Positions 25,450 to 34,698 of a stretch of DNA of 64,000 nt are shown here, in pieces. Origin of the DNA: JBNGOQ01 sp050589645. Its GTDB lineage: Bacteria; Bacteroidota; Bacteroidia; Flavobacteriales; Flavobacteriaceae. Location of the stretch: positions 744,001-808,000 of the forward strand of contig NZ_JBNGOQ010000003.1 of the NCBI RefSeq assembly GCF_050589645.1, written 5' to 3'. The stretch's first letter is position 1, and each line of letters starts with the position of its first letter. The notes under the pieces were generated by a model. The model made no database searches. It was not told the origin of the DNA and saw nothing but the letters and a program-made list of their open reading frames with translations. A program made the position numbers and the translations under genes.

Positions 25450-26586
25450 ATGCAATTTTTAACGGATTTTACCCCAGAACTTGTTGTAGCCTCCCCAGGT
25501 AGAATAAACCTTATAGGGGAGCATACCGATTACAATCTGGGTTATGTACTGCCAGCGGCCATTGCGAGAAAGATTACCTTTAATTTTCAAAGGAACAATT
25601 CCGATGACCGGTGCCATATTTACAGCAAGCAATACAAAACAGGTTTTAGTATCGATTTAAAATCGGTCAGGAGAAGTGCTATGGAATGGGAGAACTACCT
25701 CTTGGGGGTAATCCATGAAATCACGAAAAAGACGGATCGCCTTCGTGGTTTTAATTGTACCATTGAAAGTGATTTGCCCGCCGGTTCCGGATTAAGCTCC
25801 TCGGCGGCCCTGGAATGTGGCTTGGCCTTTGGCCTCAATGATCTCTTTGGGCTTGGCCTTAGTAAGATTTCCATGGTAAAGTTATCCCAAAGGGCCGAAC
25901 ATAATTTTGTAGGGACACAGTGTGGGATTATGGATCAATTTGCCTCTGTAATGGGGGCAGATGGGCATGCGATGTTGTTGGACTGTAGGTCCCTGGACCA
26001 TACCCATATTCCTATGGAACTGGCACCCTACAAAATGGTAATGCTAAATACCAAGGTATCGCATAATTTGGCTTCCAGCGCTTATAATATTCGAAAAAGT
26101 GAATGCGAAGAAGGGGTGTCTATACTAAAGGCAAAGTACCCGGAGGTACAATCGCTTCGCGATGTTAACACGCCTATGCTTTTGGAGTGCAGGGACCGAA
26201 TGAACACGACTGTTTTTAACCGATGTTCGTTCATCATAAGTGAAAATAACCGGGTGTTGGCTATGGTAGATGCTTTGAGAAAAAAGGACTTGAACAACAT
26301 AGGCGCACTGCTCTACGAGGCCCATGAAGGAATTAGGACCTTATACGAGGTGAGCTGCCCCGAATCGGATTTTTTAGTTGATTTTGCAAAGAAACACCCG
26401 GAGGTCCTGGGCGCAAGGCAGACCGGAGGTGGTTTTGGGGGATGTGTATTGCACCTTGTTCATGAAAAATCCGTGACCCGTTTTGTGGAAAGTGCTACGC
26501 ATGCGTATAAGAAGAAGTTCAACATTCCGTTGGAGGCCTTTGAGGTAAGACCAAGCAGGGGAACAACAATTACATACACCAAATAA
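25450..26586 (+). CDS. galK: Galactokinase
   Basis: 378 aa, phosphorylates galactose to galactose-1-phosphate with ATP (first committed Leloir step). GHMP-kinase features are all present: galactokinase signature GRINLIGEHTDYN (17-29), ATP loop LPAGSGLSSSAA (109-120), catalytic-base region QCGIMDQFAS, and C-terminal motif TGGGFGGC. The length fits the family. The galT start codon overlaps its stop by one base, indicating translational coupling. Confidence 0.96.
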   Translation: MQFLTDFTPELVVASPGRINLIGEHTDYNLGYVLPAAIARKITFNFQRNNSDDRCHIYSKQYKTGFSIDLKSVRRSAMEWENYLLGVIHEITKKTDRLRGFNCTIESDLPAGSGLSSSAALECGLAFGLNDLFGLGLSKISMVKLSQRAEHNFVGTQCGIMDQFASVMGADGHAMLLDCRSLDHTHIPMELAPYKMVMLNTKVSHNLASSAYNIRKSECEEGVSILKAKYPEVQSLRDVNTPMLLECRDRMNTTVFNRCSFIISENNRVLAMVDALRKKDLNNIGALLYEAHEGIRTLYEVSCPESDFLVDFAKKHPEVLGARQTGGGFGGCVLHLVHEKSVTRFVESATHAYKKKFNIPLEAFEVRPSRGTTITYTK

Positions 26587-27629
26587 TGGAGACAGGTATA
26601 AACCAAAGCCCACATAGAAGGTACAACATCCTTACCGGGGAGTGGGTCTTGGTCTCGCCGCACAGGACCAAAAGGCCCTGGCAGGGCAAGACCGAGAAAA
26701 ACGATAGCGGTCCAAGGCCCAAATACGATGCCAATTGCTATCTGTGTCCAGGCAATGAACGGGCAGGGGGAAAGGTAAACCCAGGGTACCAAATACCGTT
26801 TTCCTTTGCGAACGACTTTGCCGCCCTGCTACCCAATATAAGGGAAGATAAGCAAGTAGATGGACTGTTACGGGCCGAGTCCGAATCCGGAATCTGCAAG
26901 GTGGTCTGTTTTTCCCCCGATCATTCCCTTACGCTACCGCTGATGTCCGTTTCGGCCATTACGGATGTTATTTCCCTTTGGCAAAGGGAATACAAAGAGC
27001 TTGGAGCCCTGGACACGATTAATTATATACAGATTTTTGAAAATAAGGGCGAAATTATGGGCTGTAGCAATCCCCACCCGCACGGACAAATTTGGGCGCA
27101 ACGGACCTTGCCCCAGGAAGTGCGGAAAAAAGCGGATCGATTTTTGGGATACTGGCAGGAGCATGGAAGGAGTATCCTGTCCGATTATATAATACAGGAA
27201 CAGGAATTGGACCAGCGAATTGTTTTGGAAAATGACGATTTTGTCGCTTTGGTACCCTATTGGGCCATTTGGCCGTATGAAACGATGATTGTTCCCAAAA
27301 GAAGAATAGCCAACATCACCCAGCTTTCGGATAGCGAAAAACGTTCTTTTGCAGAAATCATCAAAAAGTTGACCACACGATACGATAATATCTTTGAAAC
27401 CTCTTTCCCTTATTCTGCCGGTATCCATCAAGCGCCAACTGATGGTATTGAACACCCAGAGTGGCACTTACATATGTCCTTTTACCCCCCTTTATTGCGA
27501 TCAGCCACCATAAAAAAGTTTATGGTAGGGTACGAACTGTTCGCCAACCCGCAGCGCGATATTACCGCGGAACAGGCGGCAAACACTTTAAAGGAACTAA
27601 AGGACGTACACTATAGCGTAGCGCCTTAA
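26586..27629 (+). CDS. galT: Galactose-1-phosphate uridylyltransferase
   Basis: 347 aa, exchanges UMP between UDP-glucose and galactose-1-phosphate. The HIT-family active site NPHPHGQ has nucleophile H166 (H164-P-H166). Zinc-ligand candidates C51, C54 (CYLCPGN), H113 and H164 match the Escherichia coli pattern. The ATG overlaps the galK stop by one base. The pathway would still need galE (and galM), which must lie elsewhere in the genome. Confidence 0.95.
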   Translation: METGINQSPHRRYNILTGEWVLVSPHRTKRPWQGKTEKNDSGPRPKYDANCYLCPGNERAGGKVNPGYQIPFSFANDFAALLPNIREDKQVDGLLRAESESGICKVVCFSPDHSLTLPLMSVSAITDVISLWQREYKELGALDTINYIQIFENKGEIMGCSNPHPHGQIWAQRTLPQEVRKKADRFLGYWQEHGRSILSDYIIQEQELDQRIVLENDDFVALVPYWAIWPYETMIVPKRRIANITQLSDSEKRSFAEIIKKLTTRYDNIFETSFPYSAGIHQAPTDGIEHPEWHLHMSFYPPLLRSATIKKFMVGYELFANPQRDITAEQAANTLKELKDVHYSVAP

Positions 27630-27751
27630 GGAAACCCAATCCTATAAAAAGCGGTGAAAATGCCCGATAGCTTTTGTATTTCGGAGTTTCAGTGGCTGGG
27701 TGTACCCCATATCCAATATTTTCATAACTTATGGCAGTCTAAATTATTCAA

Positions 27752-28258
27752 ATGATGAACATCCCGGGAAAGATGATCGCGATACTACTCTTGTTGATGG
27801 GCACAACGGTCCACGCGCAACAGGAAATTACCTTTAAGGAGGGAATTGTGGGCCAGTGGGAGGGCCAAGGTACCCTTTTTGGTACCGATGCAGCTTTTAA
27901 GATGCATTGGACAACCACTTTAAACGACAAATTTGTGAAGTTAAGCTTCCAAAACCAGTTTGTGGACAAATCGGGAACTACCAGGGTGATGAAGGCCAGT
28001 GCCTTTTACAATCTGGAAAAAAAAGAGGGGTATTGGTTCGACTCCCGAGGCCTGATGCTGCCCCTTAAACTGGAACCGGCAGCGCAGTCCCTGACCGTTT
28101 GGTGGGGCGATGAAAGCACGGAACAGGGAAAAACCGTCTATACCCTGTTGGGCAAGAAACGGCTAAATGTTGAGGACTATGTGCTCAAGGACAATTCGTA
28201 TATGTCTTTTGGTAAGGCGCAATATCAAAAAAGTAGTGTGGAACAGGGCCAAAATTGA
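27752..28258 (+). CDS. Secreted DUF1579-like/lipocalin-like hypothetical protein
   Basis: 168 aa with a signal peptide (about 1-23, ending THAQ). The mature part is a beta-rich domain, beginning GIVGQWEGQGTLFG and continuing with alternating strands, that resembles DUF1579 and related small lipocalin-like barrels. No catalytic residues can be named. It lies 120 bp after galT in the same direction, but nothing visible ties it to galactose use. Confidence 0.6.
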   Translation: MMNIPGKMIAILLLLMGTTVHAQQEITFKEGIVGQWEGQGTLFGTDAAFKMHWTTTLNDKFVKLSFQNQFVDKSGTTRVMKASAFYNLEKKEGYWFDSRGLMLPLKLEPAAQSLTVWWGDESTEQGKTVYTLLGKKRLNVEDYVLKDNSYMSFGKAQYQKSSVEQGQN

Positions 28259-28328
28259 AATTGGGGCCCCAACCTGAACCCAACATCCATTAAACTCGTA
28301 TTTTGCAATAGATTAAATCACCTTTTGT

Positions 28329-29402
28329 ATGCAACGCCCATCAAATCCTTCGGCAAACCACATGCCCTTTACCCGTGAGATCGAACTCCTTTTGGGAAGT
28401 GTAGGAGCTGTTCAAAGCCTTTTTATGGGCGCATACCTGTTTGCGATTAAAAAACGAAATAATACCCATCTTCTGCTCGGCTTGTTCTTTTTGTTGATTA
28501 CGTTACGCATTGTAAAATCGCTTTTATGGGTTTATTTGGATACTGTCCCCAATTGGTTCCTAAACTTGGGTTTTATTGCCCACGCGGCCTCGGGGCCTGC
28601 ACTTTTTCTTTACTTCCATTATTACCTGTCCCAAAAACGATGGAAGCCCATAAACTATCTGCATTTTATTCCCGCACTTATGCTGTTGGCCTTTATCTTG
28701 CGTTTAAACGAGGATAATTTTTGGTACTTGGGAGGATACACTGCCCTATTGGTCCAGCAATTGGCTTATACGGTACTATCCTTGGGAATTGTTATCCGTG
28801 CCGCATTGCAAATAGGAAAAACCAAACGCACTTATCCTAGAGCCCATTGGATATGGCTCTTTATACTGGTAGTGGGGGCCACATCCATTCAGCTCGCGTA
28901 TTTTACCAATTATATCCTAGAGATTACCCCCTATATGGCCGGACCCGTAATCTACGCTTTGTTTGTCTATGTAATCGCTTTTTATGGAATAACCCGTAAT
29001 ACGGTGCTTCAACCTCCAGGTTTCCAGCGAAAATATCGAAACATTAACATGGACGAGCATGATTTTGAGCTGGCAAAAACTAGAATTTTAGGCCTTATGG
29101 TGAGCGAAAAACCATACCTACAAGAGACTTTTAACATAGGGCAAATGTCCAAATCGATTTCATTTCCGAGCTATTTAACCTCGCACGTAATCAATAAGGG
29201 GTTTCGGACCAACTTTTCGGACTTTATCAACTCATACCGGATCAAGGAGGCCGAAACAAAGCTCAGGTCTTCGGCTTATCACTACATTAAAATTTCAGAG
29301 ATTGCCTATGAGTGTGGGTTTAATTCCTTGTCCTCCTTCAATTTGGCCTTTAGAAAGCAAACCGGGACCACACCTTCAAAATTCAGAAAGGCCCATATGT
29401 AG
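28329..29402 (+). CDS. AraC-family regulator with N-terminal seven-helix membrane domain
   Basis: 357 aa. The N-terminal 230 residues form about seven hydrophobic helices (LFMGAYLFAI, LLLGLFFLLITLRIV and so on), and the C-terminal hundred carry two HTH motifs of the AraC type (MSKSISFPSYLTSHVINKG, then ISEIAYECGFNSLSSFNLAFRKQTGTTPSKFRK). This 7TM-AraC architecture is widespread in Bacteroidetes, where signal and promoters are mostly unknown. A start at 28362 (MPFTREIEL) is equally possible. The gene may control the downstream carrier/reductase pair or a distant target. Confidence 0.85.
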   Translation: MQRPSNPSANHMPFTREIELLLGSVGAVQSLFMGAYLFAIKKRNNTHLLLGLFFLLITLRIVKSLLWVYLDTVPNWFLNLGFIAHAASGPALFLYFHYYLSQKRWKPINYLHFIPALMLLAFILRLNEDNFWYLGGYTALLVQQLAYTVLSLGIVIRAALQIGKTKRTYPRAHWIWLFILVVGATSIQLAYFTNYILEITPYMAGPVIYALFVYVIAFYGITRNTVLQPPGFQRKYRNINMDEHDFELAKTRILGLMVSEKPYLQETFNIGQMSKSISFPSYLTSHVINKGFRTNFSDFINSYRIKEAETKLRSSAYHYIKISEIAYECGFNSLSSFNLAFRKQTGTTPSKFRKAHM

Positions 29403-29496
29403 ATCGGTGTATTTAGAAATGTGTAAGCCGCATTTAAAAATCACTGAAAGCTTGTGACCCATACGCCGCATATTGCACACATCTTAATGTGTCGCT

Positions 29497-30798
29497 ATGC
29501 TTCGGGTCCTTGCCAGGTATGTCCTCCTAAAGCCATCGGAACTCCCCGTGGTCTTATGGGCTTTCCTGTATTACTTTTCACTATTGGCTTCCTATTTTGT
29601 ATTAAGGCCCTTACGCGATGAGTTGGGCATTGTCAATGGAGCTTCCAATATGCAATGGTTGTTTACGGGAACCTTTATATCCATGTTACTCATCGTACCC
29701 GTTTTTGGAAAGATAACATCCAGATACCGGATGGGAAGCGTGCTAAAGGCGTCCTATCTTTTTTTTATAAGTTCCGTTGCCCTATTTTATCTGTGCTATA
29801 AGATGGAATGGTATATGTGGGTCATGCCTCTTGTCTTTTTTATCTGGTTGAGCGTTTTCAATCTGTTTGCCATTTCCCTTTTTTGGAGTGTTATGGTCGA
29901 TATATTTAGTGCCGGCCAATCCAAGCGTTTGTTCGGGATTATTTCTGCCGGTGGAAGTTTGGGCGCACTTATGGGCCCTGTAATCACGGCCTTAGTCTCG
30001 TCTAGCAGCGATATTGAAAATTTATTCCTTATTGCCATTGTATTATTGTTGGTAACACTGCTTGCCCTACACAAAATTTTAAGGCTGCAAGGAAATCGGA
30101 AAAAGGCAGGGGGGCTTTCCGAAGGGGTTTTTGGGAACGCACCCTTGAACAAGAAGGGGATATTTGAAGGGATAAGGTTGGTTTGGAACTCTCCCCATCT
30201 CAGAGGCCTGGCCCTTTTTATGCTGTTGTATACCTCGGTATCAACTTTTCTGTATTTTGAACAGGCACATATTGTGGAACAGGCCCTGACAAAGAGCGCG
30301 GACAGATTGGGCTATTTTTCCAGGGTAGATTTGATAACAAACCTTTTGGCCATAACAGGACAATTCTTCCTTACCAATAGGATATTGGGAAAGTTTGGAC
30401 TTGCCCTGGCCCTTGGTGGTATTCCCTTGTTGATAGGTGTTGGTTTTGTAGCCTTGAGCCAACACACCGTTCTTATTATCATAGCGCTGTTGCTCATATT
30501 TCATCGGGCAGGCAACTTCATGGTGATGCGGCCCGGGCGTGAAGTGCTGTATACCATCTGTAATAGGGAGGAGAAATACAGGGCCAAGAACTTTCTGGAC
30601 ACGGCAATATATCGGGGAGGTGATGCACTTTCTGGCTGGGCCTTTGCCGGGCTGGTATCCTTGGGTCTGGGATTATCACCCATTGCAATTATAGCAGTAC
30701 CTTTAGTAGCCCTATGGTCCTATGTAGGGTTTCAACTTGGCAAAAAGGTAGATCGGTCTCCTAAAAAAATGATACGAACCCTAAAAATGAACAAATGA
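29497..30798 (+). CDS. MFS/NTT-like membrane carrier
   Basis: 433 aa, about 12 membrane helices. The N-terminus with YYFSLLASYFVLRPLRDELGI is characteristic of the Npt1/Npt2-like (ATP/ADP translocase superfamily) branch found as an MFS-type protein in many Bacteroidetes and Proteobacteria. The FGIISAGGSLGALMGP segment is also typical. Substrate unknown; nucleotide exchange should not be assumed for a free-living bacterium. The last four bases (ATGA) overlap the start of the aldo/keto reductase gene, so the two are translationally coupled. Confidence 0.8.
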   Translation: MLRVLARYVLLKPSELPVVLWAFLYYFSLLASYFVLRPLRDELGIVNGASNMQWLFTGTFISMLLIVPVFGKITSRYRMGSVLKASYLFFISSVALFYLCYKMEWYMWVMPLVFFIWLSVFNLFAISLFWSVMVDIFSAGQSKRLFGIISAGGSLGALMGPVITALVSSSSDIENLFLIAIVLLLVTLLALHKILRLQGNRKKAGGLSEGVFGNAPLNKKGIFEGIRLVWNSPHLRGLALFMLLYTSVSTFLYFEQAHIVEQALTKSADRLGYFSRVDLITNLLAITGQFFLTNRILGKFGLALALGGIPLLIGVGFVALSQHTVLIIIALLLIFHRAGNFMVMRPGREVLYTICNREEKYRAKNFLDTAIYRGGDALSGWAFAGLVSLGLGLSPIAIIAVPLVALWSYVGFQLGKKVDRSPKKMIRTLKMNK

Positions 30799-31718
30799 AA
30801 ACCTATTCACGACGCACCGCTTCAAAAATGATGGCCGGCATTTCGGCAGGAACCATTTTGTCCCCCATGCTGTTTTCCTTTGACAGTGAGGGTATTAAAA
30901 AAAGACCGATTCCTTCTTCAGGGGCATTGCTTCCTATCGTAGGCCTGGGCACCTGGCAGTCATTCGATGTAGGACGTAATACACAGTCAAGGGCACCGCT
31001 CAAGGAGGTGCTGACTAAAATGAAGGCATTGGGAGGTAAAATGATAGATAGTTCACCCATGTATGGCAGCTCCGAACAGGTAGTGGGGGATCTCACCCAG
31101 AAATTGCACATTCAGGATCATTTTTTTTATGCTACCAAGGTGTGGACCAGCGGAAGGCAAGCAGGTATTGATCAAATGCAGAGCTCCATGCGAAAAATGA
31201 AAAGGACACAGATGGATCTTATGCAAATACACAACCTGGTCGATTGGCAAACCCAGCTTAGGACACTTAAGGCCTGGAAGGAAAAAGGGACCATCCGCTA
31301 CTGGGGAATCACTCATTATACCAATGCTTCCCATGACAGGCTTGCCAGTATCATCAGAACCGAAAAGCCCGATTTTGTACAGTTCAACTATTCCATCAAC
31401 CAGCGGAATGCGGAAAAAAGGCTGCTGGGAACGGCCAAGGATCATGGCACGGCAGTAATCATCAATAGGCCTTATGATGGCGGAGCGTTATTTAGAAAAG
31501 TTAGGGGCAAGGAGCTGCCATCCTGGTGCAAGGACCTGGATATAACATCCTGGGGCCAGTATTTCTTAAAATACATCCTCGCCAACGATGCCGTCAACTG
31601 CGCCATACCCGGAACGTCCAAACCGCACCATTTGATTGACAATATGAAGGCTGGTTTTGGAAAACTTCCGAAGGAAGTGGAAAGACAGAAAATGATCGAC
31701 TTTTTAGAGCGCTTGTAG
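30795..31718 (+). CDS. Tat-exported aldo/keto reductase
   Basis: 307 aa. The N-terminus SRRTASKMM (5-13) followed by a mildly hydrophobic stretch (AGISAGTILSPMLF) fits a twin-arginine signal, so a folded and probably cofactor-loaded enzyme would be exported to the periplasm. The AKR catalytic tetrad is present: D85, Y90, K115, H146, on a TIM-barrel pattern with GLGTWQ at the start. Exported NADPH-dependent AKRs are odd because the periplasm lacks free NADPH; other flavobacterial Tat-AKRs exist. It is coupled to the membrane carrier upstream. Confidence 0.85.
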   Translation: MKTYSRRTASKMMAGISAGTILSPMLFSFDSEGIKKRPIPSSGALLPIVGLGTWQSFDVGRNTQSRAPLKEVLTKMKALGGKMIDSSPMYGSSEQVVGDLTQKLHIQDHFFYATKVWTSGRQAGIDQMQSSMRKMKRTQMDLMQIHNLVDWQTQLRTLKAWKEKGTIRYWGITHYTNASHDRLASIIRTEKPDFVQFNYSINQRNAEKRLLGTAKDHGTAVIINRPYDGGALFRKVRGKELPSWCKDLDITSWGQYFLKYILANDAVNCAIPGTSKPHHLIDNMKAGFGKLPKEVERQKMIDFLERL

Positions 31719-31835
31719 GATGGATGGATGAGGGTAGGGCATGCTCTAAAACACCAATATAACTGGCGTTAGGGCGCATGGCCCGAAAACGTATATCCCT
31801 TTTTTTCATATATTTAAGGACCAGCCTTATAGTTT

Positions 31836-34691
31836 ATGAAAAACAAGTACTTTTTTGTGTTCTTTTGGACATTGGCAAGTCTTTGCACCACGTTTGGCCA
31901 AAAATTCCAATATGCATTGTATCAAGGCGGGGAGCTTCCCTTTCAAAAGGTAAACCAAGTGGTCCAGGATGCCAGAGGTTATATGTGGTTGGCCACCGAT
32001 CAAGGCTTGTTCCGATTTAATGGTACCGACTTCGAGGATTTTAACGTTTCCCTGCGGAGCCGGTATATAAAATCCATAATTGCAGGCCCCAAGGGCAGTT
32101 TGCTGTTTTCCAATGATACCGGTGTACATCAGTTGCATTACGAAACGGATCGGGTACAGATAGCGGATTATCTCAAAATAGCCGGGGACAAGGGAGATTT
32201 GGGTTATCCACAACAGCTTTTTATGGATGCCACACAGCGCTTGTGGATAGGGCAGGTAGACGGTTCTGTTTTTACCTACCAAAGCAGCGGAAGGGTACGG
32301 AACAAACTGTCGCTGGACACCCCCAATAAAACGGATAAAACCACTTTTGGGGAGGATCGTTTTGGGAACGTATGGGTCCTTGCTCCTGGAGAAGGGCTTT
32401 TTTATGAGGATGGGAGACGTCAACGGATGAAGCGCCTGGAACAGTTTAAGGACATGCGACATTTTTATATGGATGGAGACCAGCTTTACCTCGTGGGCGA
32501 ACGGATAATAATACTGAAGGTAGACCAGAACAGGCGTATTTTGGAACAGACCTTGGTACCTGCCGAAGAAACGAATTTTAGCCATATCGGCAAGGATTTG
32601 GCAGGTACGTTCTTTCTTGCATCCGAAGCGGCGATCTATACCCTGACAGTAAATGAGGACGGCCTGGGAGTGCAAAAGGTTTTTGGGTCCAATACGCCGC
32701 ACCGCATAGACGAACTTCCCTACAGCGCTATTAATCACCTCTATTTTTCCCAGGACCAGATTAGACCAGGTGGCCTTATCTGGGTAAGTATGTCAACTGG
32801 GCTGGGGTTAATGTCCACAAGCTATTTTCAAAGTATTTCAGGAATGTCGTTTGATAATGTTTTTAGTTTAAGTGCACTGAAGGATAGTGAGGTTTTAATT
32901 TCTCAAAGCAATGTTAGCAGGGCTTGGCCCGCCAATAGAGGTCTCGGTTTTGAAAAAGTGGAGGCGCCGCCCGCGGTAATGGGTATAAGTGCATTCAACG
33001 CGAACATTTGGTTAGGCACAGCGGAAGGCAAGATCGATCATTACCGGAATGATAGGCTTACCGCTACTTATGATTTGACCGACCGAGGCGGGGGAATATT
33101 TTTTATGTATGCCGATCATACGGGGGACAATTGGTTTTGCCAGGCTCCGGCCGACAAACCCATTTTGGGGGTCGCCAAAATCAGGATAGATGGGGAAGTT
33201 GTTCTTTACGATGATAAGAAAGGATTGAACAGTCGTGTTCTAGTGGTGAAGGAAGGGGGCAAATCGGAACTGTATGCCGCAGGGATTGGTCTAAAAAGCT
33301 ATCTGTACAAGTACAATAGGGATACCGACACCTTTGAAAATAAGAGCCTTCCTTTTCCTTTTAGGGCCAGTAGCAATTTTGAAGTACACGACATAGCGGT
33401 AGACCGCAGGGGAATGGTGTGGCTGGGTACCACTGATGGACTCCTGAGGTACGATACCGAACATATAAAGAGGATAGATTTGGGCCCCCTGACCAAGACC
33501 GAAGTGCGATCTGTATGTACCATGGCCTATGACGGCCTGTGGTTGGCCACGGATACTGCCGGACTTGTACATTTAAACAAAAACGAGGACTATGTGATTT
33601 TTGATGAGAAAAGCGGCACACCTTCAAAAGTAACCTCGTATAGGAGCCTCGTACTCGATGCCAATCAAAAACTATGGGTGGGTACGGCCGAGGGAGCGGT
33701 CTATTCCTCCCATCTTAACCCAGTGCCATTGCTCACTGCTGTCCCAGTACTTGGAGAAGTGAAAATAGGGGATAGGCCCATAAAAAATAGGCAATCCATT
33801 CGTTTTTCCGAAACCGAGGTGGCCCATTTGAAATTCACCTCTATAATATATCCTGGAGAGGGTATTGGGTACCAGCACAAAATTTACCGTAAAGATCTTT
33901 CCGAGGATGAGGTTGGGAACCTATCTTGGTCCGTCCCTTCCGAAACCCCAGAAATAAAAGTCCAGGGACTTGCGGGCGGTTCATACAAGGTATTGGTAAG
34001 GGCCCAAAAGTCTGGGGGTTACGCCTGGAGCATCCCTGCAGAGATAGACATCCGTATTCGGAAAAAGTGGTACAAAACCTGGTGGGGCATGTTGCTTCTT
34101 TTGGGCTTGGCAGGGCTGTTGTTTTGGTACTATCTGCGTCTATGGGTTTTTAAGAAAACCCAAAACCTGGAGGCTTCCCTAAGCAAAAAACAACAGCAGT
34201 TGAAGCATGCGGATACCAATATTGATCTTATGGACCAATTGTTAAAAGAAATACCGAAACGAGCCCCATGGGACATCATGCTGCCTATTTTGGCGAAGCT
34301 GGTGAAACTGCCAACAGGTATTGATGCCTTTGAGTTGGCCTTTAAGAAAGGGGGAGAAGTACATTATAAAGGTTATGTTCGGGGTGCACCGAAATTGATG
34401 GTCAGAAAGGAAGAATTCAATGAGAAGGAGCACCTTGCAAGTTATGCTCTTATGTCAAATAATCCTATCAATATTGGAAATTTTGAAAAGGAGGTCGGCC
34501 AATATGTAAACGAAAAGGAAAGCCGGGGATACCTGTCCAGAATACTTATTCCCTTTGAACAAATTAGGGGAACCGAAGCTGTATTTTGTGTTTATAGAAA
34601 AAAACCGGGCAGCTTTAACTCGGTAGACGGTACCCTTCTACAGATACTGACCACTTTTTTGTCCACCAATGCTATTGATGAATTGAAATAG
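31836..34691 (+). CDS. Reg_prop/Y_Y_Y beta-propeller membrane sensor with C-terminal GAF-like domain
   Basis: 951 aa. Signal peptide about 1-21; two-component-regulator propeller repeats about 25-640 (for example QDARGYMWLATDQGLFRFNG and DRRGMVWLGTTDGLLRYD); a Y_Y_Y-type Ig domain about 650-740; a membrane helix about 748-768; a coiled coil about 770-800; and a C-terminal region (about 800-951) resembling a GAF domain. Hybrid two-component systems of this plan normally end in a kinase, receiver or HTH; none is present here. The protein must therefore signal by interaction or be a receptor subunit. The channel gene starts 7 bp after its stop. Confidence 0.78.
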   Translation: MKNKYFFVFFWTLASLCTTFGQKFQYALYQGGELPFQKVNQVVQDARGYMWLATDQGLFRFNGTDFEDFNVSLRSRYIKSIIAGPKGSLLFSNDTGVHQLHYETDRVQIADYLKIAGDKGDLGYPQQLFMDATQRLWIGQVDGSVFTYQSSGRVRNKLSLDTPNKTDKTTFGEDRFGNVWVLAPGEGLFYEDGRRQRMKRLEQFKDMRHFYMDGDQLYLVGERIIILKVDQNRRILEQTLVPAEETNFSHIGKDLAGTFFLASEAAIYTLTVNEDGLGVQKVFGSNTPHRIDELPYSAINHLYFSQDQIRPGGLIWVSMSTGLGLMSTSYFQSISGMSFDNVFSLSALKDSEVLISQSNVSRAWPANRGLGFEKVEAPPAVMGISAFNANIWLGTAEGKIDHYRNDRLTATYDLTDRGGGIFFMYADHTGDNWFCQAPADKPILGVAKIRIDGEVVLYDDKKGLNSRVLVVKEGGKSELYAAGIGLKSYLYKYNRDTDTFENKSLPFPFRASSNFEVHDIAVDRRGMVWLGTTDGLLRYDTEHIKRIDLGPLTKTEVRSVCTMAYDGLWLATDTAGLVHLNKNEDYVIFDEKSGTPSKVTSYRSLVLDANQKLWVGTAEGAVYSSHLNPVPLLTAVPVLGEVKIGDRPIKNRQSIRFSETEVAHLKFTSIIYPGEGIGYQHKIYRKDLSEDEVGNLSWSVPSETPEIKVQGLAGGSYKVLVRAQKSGGYAWSIPAEIDIRIRKKWYKTWWGMLLLLGLAGLLFWYYLRLWVFKKTQNLEASLSKKQQQLKHADTNIDLMDQLLKEIPKRAPWDIMLPILAKLVKLPTGIDAFELAFKKGGEVHYKGYVRGAPKLMVRKEEFNEKEHLASYALMSNNPINIGNFEKEVGQYVNEKESRGYLSRILIPFEQIRGTEAVFCVYRKKPGSFNSVDGTLLQILTTFLSTNAIDELK

Positions 34692-34698
34692 AGCAACT

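Noticed and set aside
31827..32738. 303-aa minus-strand open frame opposite the propeller protein
   Set aside because: Antisense to a well-defined secreted propeller gene. No signal, domain or family pattern.
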